A stretch of DNA of 62,105 nt from positions 1 through 62,105 of the forward strand of contig CACATS010000004.1 in assembly GCA_902535505.1 (NCBI GenBank), in the 5' to 3' direction. The stretch comes from an uncultured Pelagibacteraceae bacterium (lineage in GTDB: Bacteria > Pseudomonadota > Alphaproteobacteria > Pelagibacterales > Pelagibacteraceae). The position numbers were made by a program, and so were the translations under genes. Position 1 is the first letter of the stretch. Each line of letters begins with the position of its first letter. The notes under the pieces were generated by a model. It was not told where the DNA came from, did not search any database, and was given only the letters and a program-made list of their open reading frames with translations. Below, one piece after another: positions 1 to 8,218 of the stretch.

Positions 1-776
1 TAAATTTAAAAACGGAGACAGTTATACAATTGTTTAAAGACGTAGATTATGATCTTAGAACTGTAAGAAATGAAAAACTAGTAAAACCAATTTATTTTAC
101 TCAGTTTCCAAGAGATTTAGATAATTTGCAAAGTGTGCAACTAAAAAAAGAAACGTTTATCAAAATTGTTCTACCTTTAGTAGTTGCAGAAAATGAGAAA
201 ATACTTGACGATAGGGAAAAGCTTAAAACATTAATTGAGAAAAAATTTACTACTGATACTGAAAAGCAATGGTTAAGACAAAAACTTTTAGAGTATAAAG
301 TAAAAAAAAGTGACCTTAAAGAATTATTGTTAAGGATGGATATGATACCTACTTCTATCGCACTCGCACAAGCAGCCAAAGAAAGTGGCTGGGGAACATC
401 TAGATTTGCTTTAGAGGGTAATGCTATTTTTGGTCAATGGACTTGGAATGGACAAGGAATAGCTCCACTGAAGAGAGACGGAGATAAAAATCATAAAATT
501 TTAAAATTTCCAATTTTAAGAGCTTCAGTTAAAGCATACAAAAATAACTTAAATACTCACAAAAGTTACTCTAAATTCAGAGAAAAAAGACAACAACTGA
601 GAAGTAAATATAAAAATATCACAGGATTAGCTTTAACTGATACATTGAAAAATTATGCACAGACCGGTTCTGAGTACACTAAAATACTAAACCAAATCAT
701 AACTCAAAACAGGTTATCAGATTTTGAATTAGTTAAATTAGTGAACTCAGTTAAACAGATAGAGCTGAATTCTTAA
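1..776 (+). CDS. Bax-like glucosaminidase domain protein, 5' end cut by window
   Basis: Probable peptidoglycan hydrolase of the Bax / GH73 endo-beta-N-acetylglucosaminidase superfamily, acting on the cell wall. A TTG at 30 gives 248 residues, but the frame stays open to the window edge and the upstream codons read as plausible protein, so the gene very likely begins outside the window. Counting from that TTG, the domain core starts near residue 106 with IPTSIALAQAAKESGWGTSR and continues with the conserved NAIFGQW segment; E118 is the likely catalytic acid. E. coli Bax has the same ALAQAA-ES-WGTSRFA arrangement. The gene runs convergently into the polysaccharide deacetylase with no spacer. 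The family is clear; the exact bond cleaved is not known, and localisation cannot be judged without the N-terminus. Confidence 0.85.
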   Translation, partial: NLKTETVIQLFKDVDYDLRTVRNEKLVKPIYFTQFPRDLDNLQSVQLKKETFIKIVLPLVVAENEKILDDREKLKTLIEKKFTTDTEKQWLRQKLLEYKVKKSDLKELLLRMDMIPTSIALAQAAKESGWGTSRFALEGNAIFGQWTWNGQGIAPLKRDGDKNHKILKFPILRASVKAYKNNLNTHKSYSKFREKRQQLRSKYKNITGLALTDTLKNYAQTGSEYTKILNQIITQNRLSDFELVKLVNSVKQIELNS

Positions 777-1835
777 TTATCTCTCACTTATTACGTACTG
801 AATTCCTAACCATCTCCAGAATCCATCTCTTTCTTTTAATGAACAATTAATTCTACCACGTTCACCTATAAATTTTTCAGCAATTTTTATTTCAAGTAAG
901 CTCTCTTCCTTGAAAATAATTTTTGAATTTCGCCATATATTACCTTCATTTGAAAAACAATTTAATTGTTTCAAATTTTTAATATTTTCATAAAATTCTA
1001 TATTTACTATTGGCGGATTCTTTGATTGCAAAAGATACCTATCTTCTGGTGAAATTTTTTTAAATTTTAATGGCAGTGTTTTCATTAAAGTGGAGAATCT
1101 TTTGATTTCTCCATATTTTTCATTAATCGGAAATCTTGGTAATTCCCACAAATCTTTTGTTTCGTCTATTACTCCGGAATGTTGACCAAAAGCATATTTA
1201 AAACCAAGATCTTTAATTATTTTTTTAAATTCCAAACTATATTCTCCAAATGGGTAAGAAAAAAATTTAGAACTCTGGCCAAGTTTATCTTCAAAAATCC
1301 TTATTGATTTAACTATGTCTTTTTTTATTGTTTCAGGATTTTCTTCTACAAGATATTCATGTGAGTGACTATGATTCCCAATCTCTATATTTTCATCTTT
1401 ATACAATTCAAGTATTTGTTCCCAATTCATATAATTATATGAGCCAACCTCGCGAGTATTTACGAAAAGAATGAAAGGTATTTTCTTTTTTTTTAATATA
1501 GGCCAAGCGTTTTGATAAAACGACAATAAACCATCATCTATTGTAAGCAAAATTTTTCTTTGATCTTTGTTTTCCGAGAGACTCTTCTCAAAATTATTTG
1601 GGTGAATAAATTTAATTTTTTCTCTTTCTATTACTTTTAATTGTTCCTTAAAAACATCAATTTGAATATTAGTTGAAGGATATTTATTTTCATTGAATCT
1701 ATGGTACATAATAGAAATAATTCCAAAATCGTCAAAATTATAATTATCCAAAGCTAACAACTTTGATTGATAAGACATAAAAGTTATAATAAGGATTAAA
1801 AATATGATCGAAAATTTTTTAATAATTAAATACAT
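777..1835 (-). CDS. Secreted polysaccharide deacetylase (NodB domain)
   Basis: A 352-residue carbohydrate esterase family 4 type deacetylase, expected to remove N- or O-acetyl groups from an envelope polysaccharide in the periplasm. Residues 1-28 form a basic start followed by a hydrophobic stretch, a signal peptide or membrane anchor, which supports this start. NodB motifs are visible: TIDDG at 98-102 (catalytic and metal Asp), H155-x3-H159 within NHSHSH (metal ligands), and a SYPFGEY motif near 194. An extra region of about 100 residues follows the catalytic domain and is unassigned. Its start overlaps the start of the divergent tsaB-like gene by 32 bp, so the two promoters must lie inside each other's coding sequence. 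The substrate cannot be told from sequence. Confidence 0.85.
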   Translation of the reverse strand: MYLIIKKFSIIFLILIITFMSYQSKLLALDNYNFDDFGIISIMYHRFNENKYPSTNIQIDVFKEQLKVIEREKIKFIHPNNFEKSLSENKDQRKILLTIDDGLLSFYQNAWPILKKKKIPFILFVNTREVGSYNYMNWEQILELYKDENIEIGNHSHSHEYLVEENPETIKKDIVKSIRIFEDKLGQSSKFFSYPFGEYSLEFKKIIKDLGFKYAFGQHSGVIDETKDLWELPRFPINEKYGEIKRFSTLMKTLPLKFKKISPEDRYLLQSKNPPIVNIEFYENIKNLKQLNCFSNEGNIWRNSKIIFKEESLLEIKIAEKFIGERGRINCSLKERDGFWRWLGIQYVISER

Positions 1836-2187
1836 TGGTGAAGATGATAAATTAGGTTTGCGAATAAATAAAGAATTTTTTATTCATGATTTTAAAAAAA
1901 AAAAATTTAATAATGAACAACTAATTTTAGAAATTATGAAATTTCTTGAGTCTCATAATACAAAACTAGACAAAAATTTTAGTATAATTGTAAATCAAGG
2001 ACCAGGAAGCTTTTCAGGACTAAGAATATCCTTGGCTATCGCAAAAGGACTAAAAATTTCTAAAAATATCAAATTATTTGGATATAAAGATAAAAATTTA
2101 AAGCAATTTGATCAAGAAAATATAGAGAATTTAATAAACAAAAATTTATTAGAAAAAAAATTGATAAATCCTATTTATTTAAGTTAA
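1804..2187 (+). CDS. tsaB: TsaB-like protein, truncated (t6A tRNA modification)
   Basis: Resembles the N-terminal half of TsaB (YeaZ), the partner of TsaD in making threonylcarbamoyladenosine at tRNA position 37. The best evidence is the conserved segment VNQGPGSFSGLRIS at about 63-76, followed by an alanine-lysine-rich helix typical of the family. It is only 127 residues, about half the usual 220-230, so the second ASKHA-like lobe is missing, and the usual N-terminal IDTS motif is not recognisable. It lies 8 bp before the fur-family gene, and rimI, its common neighbour, is absent. It may be a minimal TsaD-binding scaffold or a decaying gene. tsaE is present at 46052, so the pathway is probably active. 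Confidence 0.65.
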   Translation: MIENFLIIKYIGEDDKLGLRINKEFFIHDFKKKKFNNEQLILEIMKFLESHNTKLDKNFSIIVNQGPGSFSGLRISLAIAKGLKISKNIKLFGYKDKNLKQFDQENIENLINKNLLEKKLINPIYLS

Positions 2188-2195
2188 ATTAGAGT

Positions 2196-2615
2196 ATGAG
2201 CGTGATAGAGGAAAAATGTAAACAAAAAGGAGTTAGATTAACTGATCAAAGAAAAGTTATTGCTAAAATACTTTCTGAGTCTAAAGAAATTTATGGATCC
2301 AAAGATCATCCAGATGTAGATGAACTTCATAAAAGGGTAACAGCAATTGATGATAAAATAAGTATAGCAACTGTTTATAGGACGGTAAAGCTTTTTGAAG
2401 AAGCGGGGATTTTAGTAAAACACGATTTCAAAGCTGGAAAGGCTAGATATGAAATTAATGACGATCACAATCATCTTATAGATATTAATAGCGGAGAAAT
2501 AGTTGAATTTGTAGATAAAGATATAGAGGAACTTCAAAAAAAAATTGCAAAAAAATTAGGTTATAACCTTGTAGACCATAAGCTCGAGTTGTATGGCTCT
2601 AAAATTAAAAAATAA
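2196..2615 (+). CDS. fur: Fur-family metal regulator, Mur-like
   Basis: A 139-residue Fur-family repressor: winged-helix DNA-binding domain at about 1-85 (ISIATVYRTVKLFEEAGI is the recognition region), then a dimerisation and metal-binding domain beginning with H91 and H93 in DDHNHLIDINSG. The structural-zinc CxxC motif of E. coli Fur is absent: LIDINSG replaces the usual LICLDCG. The C-terminal LGYNLVDHKLELYG matches the alphaproteobacterial Fur/Mur group, whose rhizobial members respond to manganese. Which metal it senses here is therefore open. It lies in the + strand run between tsaB and miaB and overlaps miaB by 23 bp if the ATG start of miaB is used. Irr, a second family member, is at 17234. 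Confidence 0.9.
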   Translation: MSVIEEKCKQKGVRLTDQRKVIAKILSESKEIYGSKDHPDVDELHKRVTAIDDKISIATVYRTVKLFEEAGILVKHDFKAGKARYEINDDHNHLIDINSGEIVEFVDKDIEELQKKIAKKLGYNLVDHKLELYGSKIKK

Positions 2616-3954
2616 TTTGGAAAAAAAAATCTTTATAAAAACTTTTGGCTGTCAAATGAATGAATACGATAGCAATCGTATTTATGATCTTGCTAAGTCT
2701 ATCAATTACACAAAAACAAATGAATTGGATAAAGCTGATTGTTATGTTTTAAATACCTGTCACATTAGAGAAAAAGCTACTGATAAAGTTTATCACGATA
2801 TTGGTAGAGTCAAAAAAAATTTTAGAGGTAGGAAAAAACCAATTATTGTTGTAACGGGCTGTGTAGCTCAAGCGGAAGGTGACATTCTCTTAGATAGAGA
2901 AAAATATATTGATGCTGTTATAGGCCCTCAATCTTTTCATAAGTTTAATCAAGTAATTAAAAATATAGAGAAAAAATCTTTAAAAGAGAATCTCACGGAT
3001 TTTGATGTTAAAGAAAAATTTGACACTTTGAATTATTATAAAAATTCTGACAGTAGTGTTTCTTCCTTTTTAACAATTCAAGAGGGTTGCGATAAGTTTT
3101 GTAAGTTTTGTGTAGTTCCATATACCAGAGGTACAGAATTTTCTAGGCCGATCAATGAGTTAATTAAAGAAGTTAAAGACTTAGTAAGTAACGGTGTAAA
3201 AGAAATTACTTTGCTAGGTCAAAATGTTAATGCCTATAACTATAATGAAAAAAAACTTTCAAACCTGATATCAGAAATTTCTAAAATAAAAGATATAAAA
3301 AGAATCAGATATACTACTTCACACCCTATAGATTTCACGGAAGATCTTATAGAAGCACACAGAGGTAATAAAAAAAAGTTAATGCCTTTAATTCATTTAC
3401 CTGTTCAGAGTGGTTCTAATAAAATTTTAAAGGCAATGAATAGAAAACATACTATAGAAGATTATCTAGAAATCATCAACAAACTTAAAGCAGTAAATCC
3501 GATGATCAGGTTTTCAAGCGATTTCATCATTGGATACCCAGGAGAAACTGAAAATGATTTTAGCGATACATTGAAACTACTGAATAAAGTTGAATTTATT
3601 AATTGTTACTCTTTCATTTATAGCCCTAGACTTGGAACTCCAGCAGCAAAACTTAGCGAAGTAGACCATAATATATCTAAAAAAAGATTACTAACTTTTC
3701 AAAATACTGCCGAGAAGATAAAATTAAAATTTAAGAAAAATCTTTTTCAAAAAACAGCTTTGGTACTATTTGAGAACAAGCTTAAAAATAAAGATGAGTT
3801 TTTCGGAAGAGATGAGTATTCGAATTCAGTAATTGTAAAAACAAAAGAAAATTTAAAGGGAAAAATAAAAGAGGTAGAAATTAAGGGTGGAAATCAAAAC
3901 ACATTATTTGGAGAAATTAATAAAAAACTAAGTAAAAGAAATCTTGTTGCTTAA
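2593..3954 (+). CDS. miaB: tRNA-2-methylthio-N6-dimethylallyladenosine synthase
   Basis: MiaB is a radical-SAM methylthiotransferase that converts i6A to ms2i6A at position 37 of tRNAs. Both iron-sulfur clusters can be read: C20, C56 and C90 in the N-terminal UPF0004 domain (FGCQMNE, NTCHIRE, VTGCVAQ), and C166-x3-C170-x2-C173 (EGCDKFCKFC) in the radical SAM domain. The C-terminal region from about residue 385 fits a TRAM RNA-binding domain. Length (453) is normal. The ATG used overlaps the end of fur by 23 bp; an in-frame TTG at 2617 would start just after the fur stop and remove the overlap, losing only eight weakly conserved residues. phoH follows after 2 bp, the usual miaB-phoH-ybeY order. 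Confidence 0.95.
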   Translation: MALKLKNNLEKKIFIKTFGCQMNEYDSNRIYDLAKSINYTKTNELDKADCYVLNTCHIREKATDKVYHDIGRVKKNFRGRKKPIIVVTGCVAQAEGDILLDREKYIDAVIGPQSFHKFNQVIKNIEKKSLKENLTDFDVKEKFDTLNYYKNSDSSVSSFLTIQEGCDKFCKFCVVPYTRGTEFSRPINELIKEVKDLVSNGVKEITLLGQNVNAYNYNEKKLSNLISEISKIKDIKRIRYTTSHPIDFTEDLIEAHRGNKKKLMPLIHLPVQSGSNKILKAMNRKHTIEDYLEIINKLKAVNPMIRFSSDFIIGYPGETENDFSDTLKLLNKVEFINCYSFIYSPRLGTPAAKLSEVDHNISKKRLLTFQNTAEKIKLKFKKNLFQKTALVLFENKLKNKDEFFGRDEYSNSVIVKTKENLKGKIKEVEIKGGNQNTLFGEINKKLSKRNLVA

Positions 3955-3956
3955 CT

Positions 3957-4961
3957 ATGTCTGAGATAAGTAAAATAGATCAAAATTTAGTAATAAAAAA
4001 GATTGATAGGGAAACTATAAATTTACAAATTAATGATAATGAAATGTTGATGTCTGTTGTAGGACAATTTGATGTAAATTTGAAAGAACTTGCTAAGCTG
4101 ACCGATACGAATGTTTTTTTTAGAGGTAACTCAATTACATGTAAAGGCAAAAATAAAAATATAAACACCTTTTGTGAGGCAATTAAATTTTTAGCAAATA
4201 AATATTTTTTAACAAAAATTATTGAAAAAGAGGATATAATATTATCTGTGAAAAAAAACGTAGAATTAGAAAAGTCAAATGTTAAATCATTTAAACAATT
4301 GATCAAAACTCCAAGAAAATCTGTAATTGCAAGATCTGGCAAACAATCAGACTATATGAAGGCTCTTAAAGAAAATGAAATAATAATGTCTTTGGGTCCT
4401 GCTGGAACAGGAAAAAGCTTCTTAGCTGTTTCAGTAGGAGTTTCAATGTTAATGGAAAAAAAAATCGAGAGAGTTATTCTATCGCGCCCCGCTGTGGAAG
4501 CTGGGGAAAAACTAGGTTTTTTACCTGGCGACATGAAAGAGAAAGTTGATCCCTATTTACGGCCTTTATATGATGCATTGTACGAACTATTCGGAGCAGA
4601 AAAAATTGATAAAAAAATTGAGTCTGGAGAAATTGAGATAGCACCATTAGCTTTCATGAGAGGAAGAACTTTAAAGAATTGCTTTGCAATACTAGATGAA
4701 GCCCAAAATGCAACAGAGACACAAATCAAAATGTTTTTAACTAGAATCGGTGAAAACTCAAAACTAGTTGTAAATGGTGATCCTTCGCAAATAGATTTAA
4801 TAAATAAATCACATTCAGGATTAGTTAAATCAAAAAATATTCTTATGGATTTAAAAGAAATAAAGATAATTCAATTCGATCATAATGATGTAGTGAGACA
4901 TCCATTGGTATCTAAGATCATCAGAGCGTATCAGAAGAAAAGTATTGATGATAAAGATTAA
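3957..4961 (+). CDS. phoH: PhoH-like ATPase (YbeZ)
   Basis: A cytoplasmic PhoH/YbeZ P-loop ATPase of 334 residues, of the family that works with the endonuclease YbeY in rRNA maturation and ribosome quality control. The N-terminal ~110 residues contain a KH-like RNA-binding segment. The ATPase core shows Walker A GPAGTGKS at 147-154 and Walker B FAILDEAQNA near 243, followed by a sensor motif VVNGDPSQIDL. It overlaps the start of ybeY by 17 bp, so the two are probably translationally coupled, which fits their partnership. Family membership is certain; the precise RNA substrate is not. Confidence 0.95.
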   Translation: MSEISKIDQNLVIKKIDRETINLQINDNEMLMSVVGQFDVNLKELAKLTDTNVFFRGNSITCKGKNKNINTFCEAIKFLANKYFLTKIIEKEDIILSVKKNVELEKSNVKSFKQLIKTPRKSVIARSGKQSDYMKALKENEIIMSLGPAGTGKSFLAVSVGVSMLMEKKIERVILSRPAVEAGEKLGFLPGDMKEKVDPYLRPLYDALYELFGAEKIDKKIESGEIEIAPLAFMRGRTLKNCFAILDEAQNATETQIKMFLTRIGENSKLVVNGDPSQIDLINKSHSGLVKSKNILMDLKEIKIIQFDHNDVVRHPLVSKIIRAYQKKSIDDKD

Positions 4962-5412
4962 TACAATTTCCAATGATGATAATTGGAAGAGGTATTTGAA
5001 AAATCCCAACACATTTATTCAAAATAAAATTAATAAATTTAACAAAAAGTTTAAAAAATATAAAAAAAATATATTATTTTGCACGCTAGTTTTAACAGGG
5101 AGTAAAGAAATAAGAAAATTAAATAAAAATTTTAGAAAAAAAAATAAAACTACAGATGTGTTATCTTTTCCTTTTTATACCAAAGAAGAATTTAAAAAAA
5201 AAATTAAAATGAATAAGGAAATTTATTTAGGGGATATTATTGTCAACTTAAATAAGATTAAAAATAAAGAGAACAAAAATCATTTTATAATAGAATTTAA
5301 TAAACTTTGGATCCATGGCCTAACTCACTTATTTGGATATGATCATAAAAAGGATTTGGATTTTCTCAAAATGACTAAAATGGAAAAAAAATTTATTTCA
5401 TATTTAAATTAA
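4945..5412 (+). CDS. ybeY: Endoribonuclease YbeY
   Basis: A zinc-dependent single-strand endoribonuclease involved in 16S rRNA 3'-end maturation and 70S quality control. The metal-binding signature H124-x3-H128-x5-H134 is intact within HGLTHLFGYDH, and the conserved TTDVLSFPF segment lies at 69-77. At 155 residues its length is normal. It overlaps phoH by 17 bp and is followed 3 bp later by lnt. In many alphaproteobacteria a corC haemolysin-domain gene sits between ybeY and lnt; there is no room for it here. Two adjacent ATGs (4945 and 4948) could start translation. Confidence 0.95.
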   Translation: MMIKINTISNDDNWKRYLKNPNTFIQNKINKFNKKFKKYKKNILFCTLVLTGSKEIRKLNKNFRKKNKTTDVLSFPFYTKEEFKKKIKMNKEIYLGDIIVNLNKIKNKENKNHFIIEFNKLWIHGLTHLFGYDHKKDLDFLKMTKMEKKFISYLN

Positions 5413-5415
5413 TTT

Positions 5416-6972
5416 ATGGAAAAATTCCTCAATAATCGATTATATACGTTACTTTTGTTCCCATTTTTCCTTGGAGCCCTTACAGTATTTTCATTTCAAC
5501 CTTTTAATTTTAGTATTATAAACTTTATAATTCTCCCAATTTTTTTTTATTTAACAGTTTATATTAAAAAAAAATCAAAAAGTACTTATAGAAAAAAGCC
5601 TTTAAGAAAAAATTTATTCATTTTCGGAACAGCTTTTGGATTTGGATATTATTTAAGCGGTATTCACTGGATAACTTATTCTCTAACATTTGATGAAAGC
5701 TTTAAAATCTTAATTCCGTTTGGATTAATATTTATTCCTTTATTTTTAAGCTTATTTTTTTCAATGATAACATTAATTTTTGGTTCATTTTTAAACTTAA
5801 ATTTTTTATCGATGTTAATTTTTTCTGGGAGCTTAGCCTTTTCTGACTATCTTAGAGCAAAAATTCTTACCGGTTTTCCTTGGAATTTATGGATATATAG
5901 TTTTTCCTGGTCACCAGAGGTAATTCAAATTTTGGATAAATTGGGTTTATTTTCTTTAAATTTAATTTTTTTAACAGTTTTTATGCTTCCATCTGTACTA
6001 TTTTTTAAGATTAGCCTTAGAAAAAAATTTTTATATTTAAGTATCGCATCTTTAATTATTTTTTCTTTCTTTATTTATGGAAATCACTCCATAAATAAAA
6101 ATAATACTGAGTTAAAAACTACTAATAAAAAATTTAATATAAAGGTTGTTTCGCCTAATTTTAAACTTGAATATGGATTAAACGATAAAGATATTGAGAT
6201 AAGACTTAATAAATTGATTAAAATCAGTGAAGCAAGTAATGATCCAAAAACTTTATATATTTGGCCTGAAGGTGTTTTTAGCGGTTATAGTTTTGATGAA
6301 TTAAATCCCTTTAAAAAAACTATTTTGAAAAATTTTAAAAATGACCATTTTATTCTTTTTGGAGTCAATAGGTTTGATGCGCAAAAGAATGGATATTATA
6401 ATAGCTTAATTATTATAAACAACAAGATGGAAATACTACAAGAATATAAAAAACAAAAATTAGTTCCTTTTGGCGAATTTTTGCCATTCGAAAAAATATT
6501 AAATAAATTTGGATTTAAAAAAATTACTGAAGGCCACGGTTCCTTTTTAAGAGGAGAAAACCAAAAGAATCTTACACTTGATAATTTAAATATTTTACCA
6601 CTAGTTTGTTACGAAATAATCTTTACAAAATTTGTTCAAAAGTCAGACATAAACACTAATTTAATAATTAATATTTCCGAAGATGGCTGGTTCGGCGACT
6701 CTATTGGTCCATATCAGCATTTCTCAAAAACCATATTTAGGGCAATTGAACAGAATTCTTTTTTGATTAGGTCAGCTAACAAAGGCGTAAGCGCTATTAT
6801 TGACAATAAAGGCAATGTAATCAAGAAATTGAGTCCGAACGAAGCCGGTAATATTGAGCTAGAAGTCCCTCTAATTAAAAATAAAAATAAAAATAAAAAT
6901 GATTTGATATTTTTTGCTCTTTTAATTACATATATTTTAATTTTTCTATTATTAAAAAAAAATGACAACTAA
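5416..6972 (+). CDS. lnt: Apolipoprotein N-acyltransferase
   Basis: Lnt is an inner-membrane enzyme that adds the third acyl chain to the N-terminal cysteine of lipoproteins, allowing Lol-dependent sorting to the outer membrane. Hydrophobic segments fill residues 1-225 (about six helices), then comes a periplasmic nitrilase-type domain. The catalytic triad is visible: E285 in IWPEGVF, K348 in [11 protein letters not shown] and C398 in LVCYE. A final hydrophobic helix closes the 518-residue protein. Substrates in this window include the lipobox proteins at 49809 and 59477. The stop overlaps the metK start by 11 bp. Confidence 0.95.
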   Translation: MEKFLNNRLYTLLLFPFFLGALTVFSFQPFNFSIINFIILPIFFYLTVYIKKKSKSTYRKKPLRKNLFIFGTAFGFGYYLSGIHWITYSLTFDESFKILIPFGLIFIPLFLSLFFSMITLIFGSFLNLNFLSMLIFSGSLAFSDYLRAKILTGFPWNLWIYSFSWSPEVIQILDKLGLFSLNLIFLTVFMLPSVLFFKISLRKKFLYLSIASLIIFSFFIYGNHSINKNNTELKTTNKKFNIKVVSPNFKLEYGLNDKDIEIRLNKLIKISEASNDPKTLYIWPEGVFSGYSFDELNPFKKTILKNFKNDHFILFGVNRFDAQKNGYYNSLIIINNKMEILQEYKKQKLVPFGEFLPFEKILNKFGFKKITEGHGSFLRGENQKNLTLDNLNILPLVCYEIIFTKFVQKSDINTNLIINISEDGWFGDSIGPYQHFSKTIFRAIEQNSFLIRSANKGVSAIIDNKGNVIKKLSPNEAGNIELEVPLIKNKNKNKNDLIFFALLITYILIFLLLKKNDN

Positions 6973-8125
6973 CAATTACTTATTTACAAGCGAGTCAGTT
7001 TCTGAGGGGCATCCAGATAAAGTGAGCGATAGAATATCTGATATGGTTGTAGACACCTATCTCTCTATGGATCCAGTTTCGAGAGTAGCTTGTGAAACAC
7101 TAACTACGACAAATAGAGTTGTTCTTGCCGGTGAAATTAGAGGTCCAAAAATAAACAATGATGAACTTGTAAATAAAGTAAGAGATTGCATAAAAGATAT
7201 CGGTTATGACCAGGAAGGGTTCAGTTGGAAAAATGCAAAAATCGAAAATCATTTACATGATCAGTCTAGTGATATTGCCATGGGAGTAGATTCAAAAGGG
7301 AATAAAGACGAGGGAGCTGGCGATCAAGGATTAATGTTTGGCTATGCTTGCAGTGAAACCGAGGAGTTAATGCCCGCTCCAATCCACTATTCACATAAAA
7401 TTTTGAGACTTATGGCTGAAGATAGAAAGAACGGTAATTTAAAAGGTATTGAACCTGATAATAAAAGCCAGGTGACAATGTTATACCAAAACAATAAGCC
7501 TGTAAAAGTAACTTCAGTTGTAATCTCAACTCAGCATTCAAAAGATATAAATCAAGATAGGGTAAAAGAGCTTGTAATTCCTTATATAAAAAAATCTATA
7601 CCATCTAATTTTTTGGATAGTTTAGACCCAAAAGAAATTTACATAAATCCTACAGGTCAATTTGTTATTGGCGGTCCCGATGGAGATACAGGGCTTACTG
7701 GAAGAAAAATTATTGTAGATACTTATGGAGGATCAGCTCCACATGGCGGAGGGGCATTTTCAGGAAAAGACCCAACGAAAGTCGATAGGTCAGCAGCGTA
7801 TGCAGCAAGATATCTAGCTAAAAATATAGTTTCATCCGGTGCTTCTGAGAAATGTTTGATTCAAATTGCTTACGCGATCGGTGTTTCCAAACCACTATCT
7901 ATTTTTGTAAAACTGGCTGACAAAGATGAAGTAAAAGTCAAAAAGATCATGGAGATAATAGATAAAAACTTTGATTTATCACCGAGAGGAATTAGGGAAA
8001 TGTTAAAATTGAATAATCCTATTTATCAAACCACATCAGCCTACGGTCACTTTGGTAGAAAACCCACAAATAAAGGTGAGTTTTCATGGGAAAAGACAGA
8101 TAAAGCGGATTTATTCAAATTGTAA
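6962..8125 (+). CDS. metK: S-adenosylmethionine synthetase
   Basis: MetK makes S-adenosylmethionine from methionine and ATP. The 387-residue protein carries the standard signatures: [10 protein letters not shown] near the N-terminus (ATP/Mg site), [12 protein letters not shown] (methionine-loop region) and [16 protein letters not shown] (phosphate-binding loop). It overlaps the end of lnt by 11 bp, leaving no room for a SAM riboswitch in a leader of its own. An intrinsic terminator follows 54 bp after the stop. Together with ahcY at 44752 it forms part of the methyl cycle. trmB, often downstream of metK in alphaproteobacteria, is not present. Confidence 0.97.
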   Translation: MTTNNYLFTSESVSEGHPDKVSDRISDMVVDTYLSMDPVSRVACETLTTTNRVVLAGEIRGPKINNDELVNKVRDCIKDIGYDQEGFSWKNAKIENHLHDQSSDIAMGVDSKGNKDEGAGDQGLMFGYACSETEELMPAPIHYSHKILRLMAEDRKNGNLKGIEPDNKSQVTMLYQNNKPVKVTSVVISTQHSKDINQDRVKELVIPYIKKSIPSNFLDSLDPKEIYINPTGQFVIGGPDGDTGLTGRKIIVDTYGGSAPHGGGAFSGKDPTKVDRSAAYAARYLAKNIVSSGASEKCLIQIAYAIGVSKPLSIFVKLADKDEVKVKKIMEIIDKNFDLSPRGIREMLKLNNPIYQTTSAYGHFGRKPTNKGEFSWEKTDKADLFKL

Positions 8126-8179
8126 TCTTGAAAAATTTCAAATTTTCTTTATAAATCAGCTAAATTACTAATAAACTCG

Positions 8180-8205
8180 AAATGGGCTTTTGCCCATTTT
8201 TTTTT
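8180..8205 (+). terminator. Intrinsic terminator between metK and nusA
   Basis: A perfect 8-bp inverted repeat AAATGGGC / GCCCATTT with a TTTT loop is followed directly by a T run to 8205. It is one of the few GC-rich hairpins in the window. It would end the fur-to-metK transcript and, if transcribed from upstream, could attenuate the nusA operon, whose AGGGG ribosome-binding site begins just downstream at 8207. Confidence 0.8.
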
Positions 8206-8218
8206 AGGGGCATTATAA

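Noticed and set aside
6881..6902. AAAAATA tandem repeat near the end of lnt
   Set aside because: A short AT-rich coding repeat (Lys-Asn) in the linker before the last helix; ordinary low complexity for this base composition.
6900..6962. SAM riboswitch before metK
   Set aside because: metK overlaps the end of lnt by 11 bp and the upstream sequence codes for the Lnt C-terminal helix; no aptamer-like fold is visible.
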